A stretch of DNA of 64,000 nucleotides from Erysipelotrichaceae bacterium OPF54 (GCA_022834735.1 BQKD01000001.1:2209659-2273658), one strand, 5' to 3'. Counted from the stretch's first letter, positions 52,800 to 62,459 are shown. Notes: a model not told the origin generated them from the sequence alone. Numbers and translations: made by a program.

Positions 52800-54881
52800 C
52801 GGGTCTTTTACAGTTTTAAAAAAATAATTTCCATTATTCTCTAAAATTCCAATGATATTACCAGTCGTCTTTTTCTTTGCCAATTCTGATGCTTTTTTTC
52901 TACTTCTTTTGATTCATTCCTTTTTGCATGTCTCTTTTTCTCTGTCAATTTTTCAGTCATTTTAGTTTCGCCCTATTTCGCCATATGCTATACTCTTTCC
53001 AGAGGTGATCTTTATGTCCATTCGTCTTCACTCCACTTCCTCTAAAAACAGTGTCTGCTACTACATCAAGGAAGACTATGTGAATCCCAAGACAAACAAA
53101 CGTACGACCCGCAATCGCCAGTCCCTAGGCAATCTGGCTGCTCTTATGAAACAATTCGGTGTCTCTACGCGCGAAGAAGTCGAAGCCATACTCCGTGATC
53201 AGATCGAACAGTTGAAAGCCGATGACAATCCGCTCATCCCTATGACGTTCAATCCTCATGAGCTCATACCCATGGGCGTGATCAATTCTTTCAATGTCGG
53301 TTATCTTTTTCCTCAGAAAATTCTGTCGATGCTTGGGATATCCGATATCTGCCGCAGTATCTCTCTTAAATACCGTTTTAAATATGATCTCGAAACGATA
53401 CTGCGTCTGCTTGTCTGTGCACGCATCATCGCGCCAGCCTCAAAAAAAGCGACGTTGGATACAGCTCGCTCTTTTTACCGCTTTCCGCTTCCCGATCTGC
53501 ATGATATTTATCGCGCCTTGCCGGTGCTGGCTCAGGAACGGTATTTTATAGAAAACCAGCTGTATAAAAAAAGCTGCGGTATCTGCCAACGCGATACCAC
53601 CATCCTCTTCTATGACTGCACGAACTTTTATTTCGAGATCGAAGAAGCGGATGATTTCCGAAAATATGGAAAGTCCAAGGAAAACAGGCCGAATCCGATC
53701 GTGCAGTACGGGATGTTCATCGACAGGAACGGCATTCCTATTGCCGACCTGTGCTTCGAAGGAAACAGGAACGAATCCTTTTCCATGCGGGAACTCGAAA
53801 AAACGCTCGAAAAAGATTTCGGATTCAGCCGCTTCATCGTCTGTGCCGACGCAGCACTGAACGGTTTCGAAAACAAGATATACAACGACAGAAAAGCGAA
53901 CGGCGCTTATATCGTCACCCAGCCGATCAAAAAGCTGAGTGGCAAGCTTCAGGAGTGGGCGCTCGATCCACAAGGATGGCAGATTCCCGGATATCCGGAG
54001 ATATACAATCTGAACAGTCTGGAGAAAACGGTCAAGATCGCAGACAAAGAGGTTCCCACAAAAACTGTAACCTTCTATAAAGACAGATGGATCAAGACGA
54101 ATAAAAAATCACAGGAAACCGGGAAAAGAGAAGTGCTGGAAGAACATCTTATTGTGTCCTTCAACACAAAATACCGGGATTATCAAAGACGGATCCGCGA
54201 AAAGAAGATAGAATGCGCTGAAGCGCTGCTCAAGGATCCGGGGAAGATCGCGAAAACTACAGATCAGAGAAACCCGAGATATTTTATCAAGCCGGCAGAC
54301 AGCGAAGACGATAAAAATCAGAAATACGAACTGAACATCAGACGGATCACCGAAGACATGAGATATGACGGATTCTACGCAGTAACGACAGACCTTGAAG
54401 ACGAAGATATCAGGCTCATCATCAAATCGAATCATCAGCGCTGGGAAATAGAAGAAAGCTTCCGGATCATGAAAAGCGAACTGGAAACACGGCCGATCTA
54501 TGTGAGCCGTCGGGAAGCGATCGAAGGGCATCTGCTCACATGCTTCCTGGCATTGATGGTATATCGGATCATCGAACAGTATCTGAAAGAGAAATATACG
54601 ATCGGACAGATTATCGATACATTGAGGACGCTGAATATAGAGCAGGTGCAGGGAGCGATCTATAAACCGGGTTTCGCAAGAACAGAAATAACAGATCAGC
54701 TGTCAGAAATATTCGGATATCAATTTGCGTACAGAGTCATGGAAGAAAAAGAACTGAACAAGATCGTAAAAAATGCGAAAGCTAAAAATGTGGCGAAAAT
54801 GAAAAATAATAAAAAAGGCGCTGAAACCCTTTGAATAAAGGACTTAGCGCCTTTTGCGCTTTTAAAACTGTAAAAGATGAG
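52800..54881 (+). mobile_element. IS1634-family insertion sequence
   Basis: A 2082-bp element. The terminal inverted repeats share TCTTTTACAGTTTTAAAA (left end 52804, right end read inward from 54878). It holds one complete transposase gene and is flanked by a 153-bp exact direct repeat. The repeat identity suggests a recent insertion. Confidence 0.93.
53014..54834 (+). CDS. IS1634 family transposase (IS4-type DDE)
   Basis: About 606 residues from MSIRLHSTSSKNSVCYYIKE; an upstream in-frame ATG lies at 53005. The DDE fold of the IS4/transposase_11 kind is seen: ILFYDCTNFYFEIEE (first Asp), FIVCADAALNGFENK (second Asp), and HQRWEIEESFRIMKSEL (Glu in the Y-REK-like region). An AGAGGTGA ribosome site precedes the start. 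The frame is complete. Confidence 0.93.
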   Translation: MSIRLHSTSSKNSVCYYIKEDYVNPKTNKRTTRNRQSLGNLAALMKQFGVSTREEVEAILRDQIEQLKADDNPLIPMTFNPHELIPMGVINSFNVGYLFPQKILSMLGISDICRSISLKYRFKYDLETILRLLVCARIIAPASKKATLDTARSFYRFPLPDLHDIYRALPVLAQERYFIENQLYKKSCGICQRDTTILFYDCTNFYFEIEEADDFRKYGKSKENRPNPIVQYGMFIDRNGIPIADLCFEGNRNESFSMRELEKTLEKDFGFSRFIVCADAALNGFENKIYNDRKANGAYIVTQPIKKLSGKLQEWALDPQGWQIPGYPEIYNLNSLEKTVKIADKEVPTKTVTFYKDRWIKTNKKSQETGKREVLEEHLIVSFNTKYRDYQRRIREKKIECAEALLKDPGKIAKTTDQRNPRYFIKPADSEDDKNQKYELNIRRITEDMRYDGFYAVTTDLEDEDIRLIIKSNHQRWEIEESFRIMKSELETRPIYVSRREAIEGHLLTCFLALMVYRIIEQYLKEKYTIGQIIDTLRTLNIEQVQGAIYKPGFARTEITDQLSEIFGYQFAYRVMEEKELNKIVKNAKAKNVAKMKNNKKGAETL

Positions 54882-55034
54882 ATAATAGCCGTATAAAACA
54901 GTGAATGCAACAACATTTGTCAGAAAATTCCTGTATCATTTTTTCAAAGAGACACACGAATGCTGTTTGTCTTGTGCTACCATGGAAGAAGAAACGAAAG
55001 AAGGAACATCCATGCACAAAACCGAAAAACCGCG
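54882..55034. repeat. 153-bp direct repeat flanking the IS1634-type element, right copy
   Basis: Identical to 52647-52799. This copy stays joined to the esterase gene, whose start and upstream region are thus kept intact. Confidence 0.93.
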
Positions 55035-55590
55035 GCTCGCCTTTATCGGGGACTCTATTACCGAAGGCTGGGGCCTGAGCGACTGGGAAAAAGAACGATA
55101 CACCACCTTGCTGGCGCAAGCCTTCCCCCAGTACGAGATCCTGAATTTCGGCTCGAGCGGAGCGACCCTGCAAAGCCAGTTCGATATGGCCTATACAAAT
55201 ACGCTGGCTTTCGAAAAAAGCATCCAGGAGCAGCCATACGATATGCTGTTCGTTTTCCTTGGCGCCAATGATGTGTGGTACTGGACCAGCGAAAATACCT
55301 TCCGCGCGGAATACGAACAGCTGCTGGCCCGTTATACAGCCAGCCGCATCTTTCTGATCGCCCCGCTCAAAATGAACGCCGGCCATTATGAAACACACAA
55401 GCTCGAACAGATCCGCGCCATCATCAAGGATATCGCCCGGCAGAACGGTCTGGCATTCATCGATCTGTACGAAGCATCCCGGACAGACTGGCTTTCTTTC
55501 GACAGCGTGCATCCAGACGCTTACGGACAGAAAGAAATTGCCCGCCTCATCGCTCAGGCTCTTCGTTCAAAAGACATCGCGCCTCTTTGA
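55012..55590 (+). CDS. GDSL-family esterase/lipase (SGNH hydrolase)
   Basis: 192 residues from ATG 55012, with AGAAGGAAC upstream. SGNH blocks: FIGDSITEGWG (Ser), the Gly in LNFGSSGATLQ, GANDVWYW (Asn), and DSVHPDAYG (Asp and His). No signal peptide is seen. The longer frame to 54901 starts in the duplicated leader and is not preferred. It overlaps the end of the convergent MTHFR gene by 44 bases. Confidence 0.92.
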   Translation: MHKTEKPRLAFIGDSITEGWGLSDWEKERYTTLLAQAFPQYEILNFGSSGATLQSQFDMAYTNTLAFEKSIQEQPYDMLFVFLGANDVWYWTSENTFRAEYEQLLARYTASRIFLIAPLKMNAGHYETHKLEQIRAIIKDIARQNGLAFIDLYEASRTDWLSFDSVHPDAYGQKEIARLIAQALRSKDIAPL

Positions 55591-57223
55591 TCAGCTGTTC
55601 CATCAGCCCGAGACGCTGGAACGGCGTCATCAAATAATACCCGTCGCACCAAGGACGGCACTCTTTCATGATCCGTACCGAAATGTCTGCCGCCAGCTGC
55701 TGAGCCTGGGCGCGGTCCAGCCCCTGATAGCGCGCAATGATCTGCTCATCTATATGCATGCCATGGATCTCATTTTCGAGAAACATGGCGTTTTTGTAGG
55801 AAACGACCGGATAGATCCCGGCAAAAAGGAACCCGCTCAGCTCGCTGCGCGCCCTTTTCAAATTATCGAGCGCCCTGCGCGAAAGAATAGGTTGCGTAAG
55901 AAAACCGATCGCTCCGTTCCGCTCCTTTTCCTTTGCAAGAGCAAGCTGCTGCCCGAAATTGGGCGCATTGACATTCAGCGCGCCAAACATCGCAAAACGC
56001 TGCGACACCTCCTCCATATCGCCGATCCTCTGCATCAGCTTGCGCGAATTGAAATTGTACACCGCCTTGACTTCCGCTTTGGCATCCTGCGGAAGCGGGT
56101 CGCCCGTCACGAACAGCACCTGATGCACCCCTTCGCTCGAAAGCCCCATCATCAGCGCTTTGATCGCATTCAGGTTCCGATCCCGGCACGTAATGTGCGG
56201 CAGAGGCATGATCTGCGCTTCCCGCTGGATCCGGCATGCCAGCAGCGACGAATCCGCTCTAGGACGTCCGATGGGCGAATCCGCGATCGTGATCACATCC
56301 GCTCCTGCCTTCTGGAAAGCGAGGACCCCCTTCATAAAGCCCTCCATCCGATCGTTTCGAGGCGGATCCAGCTCCACGAAAACCTTGTTTTTCCAGTCGG
56401 TGCGCGCCTCTTTCTTCTCCTTAGGCACAGTTTCCGGATTGTGCCATGCGATATGATCCGGCAGCCCGTCAAGCATCTGCCGCAAAGCCCGGATATGTTC
56501 CGGCGTCGTTCCGCAGCAGCCGCCAAGCATTTCGCACCCTGCCAGGCGGATCTCCTTCATGGCCTGCGCAAAATAATCCGGACCGCCTCCGTAACGCACA
56601 CGCCATCCCAGAACAGTCGGATACCCGGCATTTGGCGCAATAAACAGCGGCTTGCCGCAGCGCACCAGCCCATGCACATGCCCGACCATATGCCTCGGGC
56701 CCGAATGACAGTTGAAGCCGATCGCATCCGCCCAGTCTTTTATACCATCATAAAGCGCCTGCATCCCGTCTCCTGTGCTGTCAAGCGCAAAGCTGACCAG
56801 CACAAAACTGTCCGGCGCTTTCTCTTTGATGTAGGCACACGCCTGGGCCAAACCATCGATCCGTTCCATCGTTTCAAAAATAAAGCAGGAAATTCCCTGA
56901 TCGAGAAACCGGTCGATCTGTTTTCTGAATACCGGAAACGGATACGCTTCCTCTTCGGCCGGTCCAATGTCCGCAAAAAGAAATACATCGCTGCGGCACA
57001 CAGAAAGCGCTTCCCCGATCGCATATTCGAGCTGTTCGAGCGCTTTCTGCTCATCACGTCCCAGCTGCCGCGAAATCGAAAATGTATCGGTCTTGATCGC
57101 GTTCGCTCCCGCATCCATATACTCTTCAAGAACCTGCGCACCGGTTCGCTCTTCCTTGTAGGAGCTCATTGCCCCGTCAAAAAGCAGCGGACCGTGTTTT
57201 AAAAATTCAAACACATCATTCAT
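55547..57223 (-). CDS. Bifunctional homocysteine S-methyltransferase / methylenetetrahydrofolate reductase
   Basis: 558 residues from MNDVFEFLKHGPLLFDGAMS. Residues 1-290 form a homocysteine methyltransferase domain with zinc ligands in FNCHSG and MLGGCCGTTPEHI. Residues about 300-558 form the MTHFR barrel (VFVELDPPRNDRMEGFMKGV, ADVITIADSPIGRPRADSSL). Together they make methyl-THF and can methylate homocysteine, as in YitJ-type proteins. The start overlaps the metH stop by 8 bases, so it is the third gene of the methionine operon. Confidence 0.92.
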   Translation of the reverse strand: MNDVFEFLKHGPLLFDGAMSSYKEERTGAQVLEEYMDAGANAIKTDTFSISRQLGRDEQKALEQLEYAIGEALSVCRSDVFLFADIGPAEEEAYPFPVFRKQIDRFLDQGISCFIFETMERIDGLAQACAYIKEKAPDSFVLVSFALDSTGDGMQALYDGIKDWADAIGFNCHSGPRHMVGHVHGLVRCGKPLFIAPNAGYPTVLGWRVRYGGGPDYFAQAMKEIRLAGCEMLGGCCGTTPEHIRALRQMLDGLPDHIAWHNPETVPKEKKEARTDWKNKVFVELDPPRNDRMEGFMKGVLAFQKAGADVITIADSPIGRPRADSSLLACRIQREAQIMPLPHITCRDRNLNAIKALMMGLSSEGVHQVLFVTGDPLPQDAKAEVKAVYNFNSRKLMQRIGDMEEVSQRFAMFGALNVNAPNFGQQLALAKEKERNGAIGFLTQPILSRRALDNLKRARSELSGFLFAGIYPVVSYKNAMFLENEIHGMHIDEQIIARYQGLDRAQAQQLAADISVRIMKECRPWCDGYYLMTPFQRLGLMEQLIKEARCLLNEEPER

Positions 57224-59549
57224 TGCCAAACACCTCTCTGGCGATCCGCACCCCGTCCTGCGCATCCCGCGAATAGTAGTCGGCCTTCATTTCGCGGGCG
57301 TACTGCTCTGTGAGCACCGCACCGCCTACCATGATCTTCGGCGGCTTTGGCAACGTATGCAGCAGCTCGATCGTTTTTCTCATTGCATCCAGCGTCGTTG
57401 TCATTAGCGCCGATAAACCGACCAGACGAATCTTTCGTTCGCGTACTGTATCGTAAACGAGCTGAGGAGGCGTATCCTTACCCAGATCGATCACTTCATA
57501 GCTGTAGTTTTTCAAAACGGTTTTGACAATATTTTTCCCGATATCGTGAATATCGCCCTGTACCGTCGCCATCACGATCGTTCCTTTATTCACATGACAG
57601 GCGTCCGTGGCAGCCAGCACTTCTCTTACGACCTCGAACACGACTTCGGCAGAGCGGGCCGAAGAAAGAAGCTGCGGCAGAAAGAGGATCCCCTGCTCGT
57701 ATGCACGACCCACCTCATCAAGGGCGGGGATGAGTTCCTTTTCGATCAGATCGAGCGGTTTTATCACCTGCAGCCTCTGCTTAGCCAGCACCCTGGCTTC
57801 ATGATCGAGGCCCTGATAGATCGCATGCTGCAGCGTAAGAGCAGGGCCCGATCCTTTCGGCATCTCCTTTTTTGTCCGGCAGGCAAAGCGCTCGATATAC
57901 CGGGCCGCATCCGGATCTTTGCCCGCCACAAGATCTGCGCAGACAATCGTATCCATATAGGCGTCGACATTTACATTGATGATCGGCAAGGTCAGACCGG
58001 CAGACAGCGCCTGGGCCAGGAACGTTCTTGTGATGGACTGACGATCCGGCAGCCCGAAAGATATGTTCGAGACGCCAAGAATGGTATGATACCCTTCCCG
58101 GTGAAGCGCTTCGATCGTTTTCAGCGTTTCGGCAGCCTGCCTGGGCTGGGCAGAAAGGGTCATGGTCAAGGCATCGAACCACAGATCAGCCCGATCGATC
58201 CCGTATTCTTCGGCCTTTTCAATGATCCGTCTGCTGATTTTCAGACGTTGTCCGGCATCCTGAGGAATCCCATTTTCGTCAAGCAGCAGCGCGACGACCG
58301 CAGCCCCGTATTTTTTGGCGATCGGAAAAACAGCCTCCATTTTTTCGCGTTCCCCGCTGACAGAATTGAGAGCCGGTTTGCCGTTGTACGCTCTTGCGCC
58401 GGCTTCAAGTGCCTTGGCGTTCGACGAATCGAGCAGCAGCGGAAGATCGACAACGCTCTGCAGTTTTTTGACGACCTTTTTCATCATATCGACTTCATCG
58501 ACGCCTGGGAAACCGACATTGACATCAAGGATGCGGGCTCCGGCCTCTTTCTGTTCGATAGCGATCGAAGCAATATAATCCAGGTCTTCTTCCAGAAGAG
58601 CCTGCTGAAATCTTTTCTTTCCGGTCGGATTGATCCGCTCTCCCACAGGCTGTACCGTATCGAGATCGAGGGCAAGCAGCGAAGTGCACACTTTGCCGCT
58701 TTTTTTGTTTTCAGGACGCTCCGCTTGCCTGTCCTTCCAGCAGGCAATACGCTCAATAAACTGCGGGTCCGTGCCGCAGCAGCCGCCGATCACGCTCGCT
58801 CCCGCTTCAATAAGATCTTTCATGTGCGACGCGAACCGATCCGGCGTCATGTCATACGATCCTGTAGCCGGATCGGGCAGACCGGCATTCGGCTTGGCGA
58901 TGACGGGCAGGTTCGTGCATCTCGACAAGGTCCTGACAAACTGCGCCATCTGGTCCGGGCCGATCGAGCAGTTGAACCCGATCGCGTCTGCGCCCAGACC
59001 TTCGAGCGTCATGGCCATGCTTTCGATCGTGCAGCCCGTAAATGTGCGTCCGTTCTGTTCAAAGGACATGGTGACATAGACTGGAAGGGAACTGTTTTCT
59101 TTTGCGGCCAGAACGGCTGCTTTGGTTTCGAGCAGATCGCTCATCGTTTCGATCACGATCAGATCAGCCTCTCTTCCTGCCTTCACGATCTGCGCAAACT
59201 GCTCATAAGCCTGCTCGAACGTGAAGGTTCCCATCGGTTCCATGAGCTGTCCGAGCGGTCCGATATCGAGCGCTGCCTGACATGACGGCGCGCCGATCCT
59301 CGCATTCCGGATGCCGGCTGCGATCACTTCATCAAAAGAAAACGGGCTTTCAGCCATCTTGAGAGGGCTGGCGCCGAAAGTGTTGGCGTATACGATCTGC
59401 GAACCAGCCTCCTCATATTGATGATGTATGTTTTGAAGGAGCTCAGGGTACGTCATATTGAGATCTTCAGGATTTCGGGGGATCTCGATCCCTGCTTTCT
59501 GAAGCATGGTTCCCATCGCTCCATCGAGTATGTTTATTTTATATTCCAC
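57216..59549 (-). CDS. metH: Cobalamin-dependent methionine synthase (short form)
   Basis: 777 residues from a GTG at 59549 with an AGGAGAAA site; an ATG at 59585 is also in frame. Domains: homocysteine-binding (1-290, IGFNCSIGPDQ and VIGGCCGTDPQFI), pterin-binding (about 300-560, ARILDVNVGFPGVDEVDMM), B12 cap and B12 domain (about 580-777, with the axial His in GDIHDIGKNIV). The C-terminal AdoMet activation domain of full MetH is missing; the gene just upstream encodes something like it. It is the middle gene of the operon. Confidence 0.93.
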   Translation of the reverse strand: MEYKINILDGAMGTMLQKAGIEIPRNPEDLNMTYPELLQNIHHQYEEAGSQIVYANTFGASPLKMAESPFSFDEVIAAGIRNARIGAPSCQAALDIGPLGQLMEPMGTFTFEQAYEQFAQIVKAGREADLIVIETMSDLLETKAAVLAAKENSSLPVYVTMSFEQNGRTFTGCTIESMAMTLEGLGADAIGFNCSIGPDQMAQFVRTLSRCTNLPVIAKPNAGLPDPATGSYDMTPDRFASHMKDLIEAGASVIGGCCGTDPQFIERIACWKDRQAERPENKKSGKVCTSLLALDLDTVQPVGERINPTGKKRFQQALLEEDLDYIASIAIEQKEAGARILDVNVGFPGVDEVDMMKKVVKKLQSVVDLPLLLDSSNAKALEAGARAYNGKPALNSVSGEREKMEAVFPIAKKYGAAVVALLLDENGIPQDAGQRLKISRRIIEKAEEYGIDRADLWFDALTMTLSAQPRQAAETLKTIEALHREGYHTILGVSNISFGLPDRQSITRTFLAQALSAGLTLPIINVNVDAYMDTIVCADLVAGKDPDAARYIERFACRTKKEMPKGSGPALTLQHAIYQGLDHEARVLAKQRLQVIKPLDLIEKELIPALDEVGRAYEQGILFLPQLLSSARSAEVVFEVVREVLAATDACHVNKGTIVMATVQGDIHDIGKNIVKTVLKNYSYEVIDLGKDTPPQLVYDTVRERKIRLVGLSALMTTTLDAMRKTIELLHTLPKPPKIMVGGAVLTEQYAREMKADYYSRDAQDGVRIAREVFGNE

Positions 59550-60165
59550 AAGTTTCTCCTCTCTCTTTGTATGCGCAGCGTTCATGGAACGAGCAGTATG
59601 CGCAGCCCCTGATCCTTGCCGGCTGCGGCTGTGTGCCGATCCCGATCAGGGCGCTGACACTTTTGGTCGGAAACATCATATGGCTCGGAAGCACCCGTAC
59701 GCCAAGATCAGGAAGCGAAGCAGCGATCTGCGGCTGCAGCGACAAGGGAAGGTCCCCGTATCCGCATGAAAACCGGTCGGTCTTATACGGATAAGGAAGC
59801 GAGTTTTCGAATTCATCCAGCTTCTTTTCAATATAGAGGCTTCCGCACGCATCCCAGAGCAGAGCGAGCCGGACATCCTTGTGCTGATAATAGGCAAGCT
59901 TCTGTTCAAACGGGTAGCCGAGCGTACAGAGCACAAGGATGATTTCATGACATGTTTTGAGCATGCTGGCTGCCAGGGCGCCTTCAAGCACCAATCCTGA
60001 ATGCTGGCAAACGATCCCGTCCGGGCTGGTGCGGATCGGCTCGATCCGATACTGTATCCTGAACGGACAGCTTTTCTTCATTTCATCGAGCAGCGAAACG
60101 ATCTGTTGACGCAGAAGAAGATCGTTTGGATCGCCCTGCACAAGGCGGATGACTTGTTCGATCAT
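59539..60165 (-). CDS. Methionine synthase activation-domain-like protein
   Basis: 208 residues from MIEQVIRLVQGD, with an AGGAGGAAA site. The segment DRFSCGYGDLPLSLQPQI and the later LPSHMMFPTKSVSALIGIG match the conserved core of the MetH activation domain (RxSPGYxxxP and PxxSVSAxxG). It ends with a Cys cluster (GCAYCSFHERCAYKERGETC) that may bind metal. It probably reactivates oxidised cobalamin of the short MetH encoded next, with which it overlaps by 11 bases. Confidence 0.8.
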   Translation of the reverse strand: MIEQVIRLVQGDPNDLLLRQQIVSLLDEMKKSCPFRIQYRIEPIRTSPDGIVCQHSGLVLEGALAASMLKTCHEIILVLCTLGYPFEQKLAYYQHKDVRLALLWDACGSLYIEKKLDEFENSLPYPYKTDRFSCGYGDLPLSLQPQIAASLPDLGVRVLPSHMMFPTKSVSALIGIGTQPQPARIRGCAYCSFHERCAYKERGETCGI

Positions 60166-60184
60166 AGCTTTCCTCCTCTTAACA

Positions 60185-60208
60185 AAAAAGACCTGTGAAG
60201 GCCTTTTC
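60185..60208 (-). terminator. Terminator after ilvE
   Basis: An AAAAGRCC/GGCCTTTT-like stem (one mismatch) lies directly after the stop; the methionine operon starts 20 bases further on. Confidence 0.7.
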
Positions 60209-60210
60209 AT

Positions 60211-61275
60211 TTAATCAATATCCACGATCCATCCGTACGGATCCTCAAGCGTTCCCCACTGGATGCCTGTCAATGTATCATACAGTTTCTGTGTCAGTTC
60301 TCCGGTCTTGAAATCATTGATGACTGCTTTTTCGCCTTTGTAGCACAGTTCCCCGATCGGAGAAATAACGGCTGCCGTTCCTGTACCGAACGCTTCGGTC
60401 AGCTTGCCGGTCCTTGCGCCTTCCATGAGCTCGTCGATCGGCATATGACGTTCCTCGACCTTGTAGCCCCAGTCCTTGAGCAGATGGATGATCGAGTCGC
60501 GGGTAACGCCCGGAAGCACGGTTCCGTCGATCGGCGCAGTGACTACTGTATCGCCGAATACGAACATCGCGTTCATCGATCCGACTTCCTCGACATATTT
60601 TTTATGGACACCATCCAGCCATAAAACCTGTGTATATCCCTGCTCTTCCGCTTTTTCCTGCGCCTTCAGCGAGCCGGCATAGTTGCCGCCGCATTTGGTG
60701 AAGCCGGTTCCGCCCGGAGCCGCACGCACATATTCGTCCTCGACCCAGATCTTGACCGGATTGACTCCTTCCGGATAATACGCGCCCGACGGCGAAGCAA
60801 TGATGATAAATTTATAGGAAGTGGCCGGATGAACACCGACACATGCTTCGGTCGCGAACATGTACGGACGAATATACAGGGATTCTCCTTCGTTTGCGGG
60901 CACCCAGTCGCGCTCCACGTCCACCAGCGCCTTGATCGCGCCAATAAACATTTCTTCCGGAACGGCGGGCATGCTCAGACGTTCATTGGAATTGATAAAG
61001 CGGCGCGCGTTCATTTCCGGACGGAAAAGCTGGATCTTTCCGTCGCTGGTGCGGTACGCTTTCAATCCTTCAAACGTTTCCTGGGCATAGTGAAGCACCA
61101 TGCTGGCCGGAGAAAGAGCGATCGGTCCGAACGGCTCGATACGAAGGTCGTGCCATCCCCCCTGATCGGCATCATAATCGGCAACAAACATATAGTCGGT
61201 ATATATTTTTCCAAATCCGAGAGCCCCTGTCGGTTTCTCCTTTAAAGTGTCGGATTCTACAAATTTGATATCCAT
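60211..61275 (-). CDS. ilvE: Branched-chain amino acid aminotransferase
   Basis: 354 residues, normal for the long IlvE type. The start is FVESDTLKEKPTG; MVLHYAQETFEGLKAYR is the family motif; the PLP Lys lies in NYAGSLKAQEKA near residue 195; the phosphate site is GTGTAAVISPIGEL. It joins transamination of Leu, Ile and Val. It stands alone between its promoter region and a terminator. Confidence 0.95.
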   Translation of the reverse strand: MDIKFVESDTLKEKPTGALGFGKIYTDYMFVADYDADQGGWHDLRIEPFGPIALSPASMVLHYAQETFEGLKAYRTSDGKIQLFRPEMNARRFINSNERLSMPAVPEEMFIGAIKALVDVERDWVPANEGESLYIRPYMFATEACVGVHPATSYKFIIIASPSGAYYPEGVNPVKIWVEDEYVRAAPGGTGFTKCGGNYAGSLKAQEKAEEQGYTQVLWLDGVHKKYVEEVGSMNAMFVFGDTVVTAPIDGTVLPGVTRDSIIHLLKDWGYKVEERHMPIDELMEGARTGKLTEAFGTGTAAVISPIGELCYKGEKAVINDFKTGELTQKLYDTLTGIQWGTLEDPYGWIVDID

Positions 61276-61440
61276 AACGTCATCTCCATTTCTGATACTG
61301 TTTAAGTTACCACGAAATGTAAATTATTTCAATGAATCATGAAAATTTTCATTCAAATCATTAAAGCATCCAGTAAGTATTTCAAAGCCGGTCAAGGTAC
61401 AATGAGCTTAACAGAAAACAAAAATATGGAGGATCATAAT

Positions 61441-61803
61441 ATGACAGAGAATGAAAACGTAAAACAGCCGGAAGAGAAAAAGGCGTCGGTTCAGCAGGAA
61501 ATTGCCGAAGAGCAGAAAACGATCCAGGACGAAGCGGCTGCCGGGCAGAAAAAGCTTGAGGAAGTCAATGACGATATCCAAAAGGACATCGATCAGTTCC
61601 ATCAGTCAATGCAGGCACAGTATTCAGAAATGGAACAGGAATATATGAACGCAGGCGGTCTCAAAGGGATCGCGAAAGAAAAGGCGGAACAGCTGAAAGA
61701 AGATCTGCACAGCGATCCTGCCGGAACAGCTGCCGAGCTTGGAAAGAAGGCCCTGATGGCCATTGGCGCTTTTGCGATACTGAAAGCCTTGTTCAGAAGA
61801 TAA
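61441..61803 (+). CDS. Small coiled-coil protein with a C-terminal hydrophobic end
   Basis: 120 residues from MTENENVKQPEEKKASVQ, with an ATGGAGG site. The first 75 residues are very rich in Glu, Gln and Lys (coiled coil). A segment AKEKAEQLKEDLHSDPAG is like YtxH or CsbD-type stress proteins. The end (ALMAIGAFAILKALFRR) is a short membrane-like helix, so it may attach to the membrane. The function is unknown. Confidence 0.65.
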   Translation: MTENENVKQPEEKKASVQQEIAEEQKTIQDEAAAGQKKLEEVNDDIQKDIDQFHQSMQAQYSEMEQEYMNAGGLKGIAKEKAEQLKEDLHSDPAGTAAELGKKALMAIGAFAILKALFRR

Positions 61804-61825
61804 TACATTATTTTAGAAAAAATTG

Positions 61826-62385
61826 ACATCCTCCCACGGTTGAAACCGTGGGATTCCCGAAGACAGGCACTTCTTTGTCTGTCTTCTTTTGATGGGGCAC
61901 ATGTCCTTGGACATGTTATAGCCGTCTTCTCCTTCTCTGCCTGATTTCCTCCTTGAGAGGGCCTCTTTTTGGCAGAAGGCTGATGTCTGAACCTTTTGTT
62001 TTTATTGTTTGTCTTTTTCTTTTGTTGATTGTTAAAACCCGAAACATCCTTTTCGGCTCATTCCTCTTTCTTTCATCCTTTTGATCGTTTCATCATGCAT
62101 CTTCATGAATGCTTCGAATCCTTCTTCACATCGTGTTCTTTCGGCTTGCTTTCTTGTCTTGTGGCTGTTCATCAACAGATACGCGCTGTACAGATCCCAC
62201 TGAACCTGATAAGGCCCGATCGTTTTCCATCGTTGGCTTAATCTGCTTTTTGTATACGTATCCGAAATATGATCATACTGGCTTGCTTTAAAGGAAACTG
62301 TATCCACTTCGTGCACTGTTCCTTCATATTGTTTCGCTTTTTCTTTTAGGAGAGAGACAAACAAAGCCGGACACCGGTTGTTCAA
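61826..62385 (-). mobile_element. IS200/IS605-type element remnant
   Basis: The left boundary GACATCCTCCCACGG with the hairpin CCCACGGTTGAAACCGTGGG (61838-61857) is like the right end of the TnpB element at 5870 (GACATCCTCTCCCACC). The gene fragment inside is on the minus strand with the same relation to that end. The other end was not found. The stretch 61858-62031 has no gene and corresponds to the region where such elements make their RNA. Confidence 0.6.
62032..62385 (-). pseudogene. C-terminal fragment of a TnpB-like transposase-associated protein
   Basis: 117 residues. The segment SFKASQYDHISDTYTKSRLS followed by DLYSAYLLMN and a helix-rich end (FMKMHDETIKRMKERG) recalls the C-terminus of a large TnpB-like family in Firmicutes. 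The RuvC acidic residues and zinc finger are missing, so it is a broken 3' end. Confidence 0.5.
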
Positions 62386-62459
62386 TGATCGTCCGAATCT
62401 CTTTTTCTTTGTTCCTGCTGTAGAGCGTCGTCCTGCTATCCTCGCTTATTTATAAAGAC

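Noticed and set aside
54901..55011. Longer start of the GDSL esterase gene
   Set aside because: The added residues come from the duplicated upstream region; MHKTEKPRLAFIGDS has the ribosome site and the usual SGNH opening.
55388..57202. A 604-codon plus-strand frame opposite the MTHFR fusion gene, and a similar 579-codon frame at 57546-59285 opposite metH
   Set aside because: Long antisense shadows of GC-rich genes; the minus-strand products have full catalytic motifs and operon structure, these have none.
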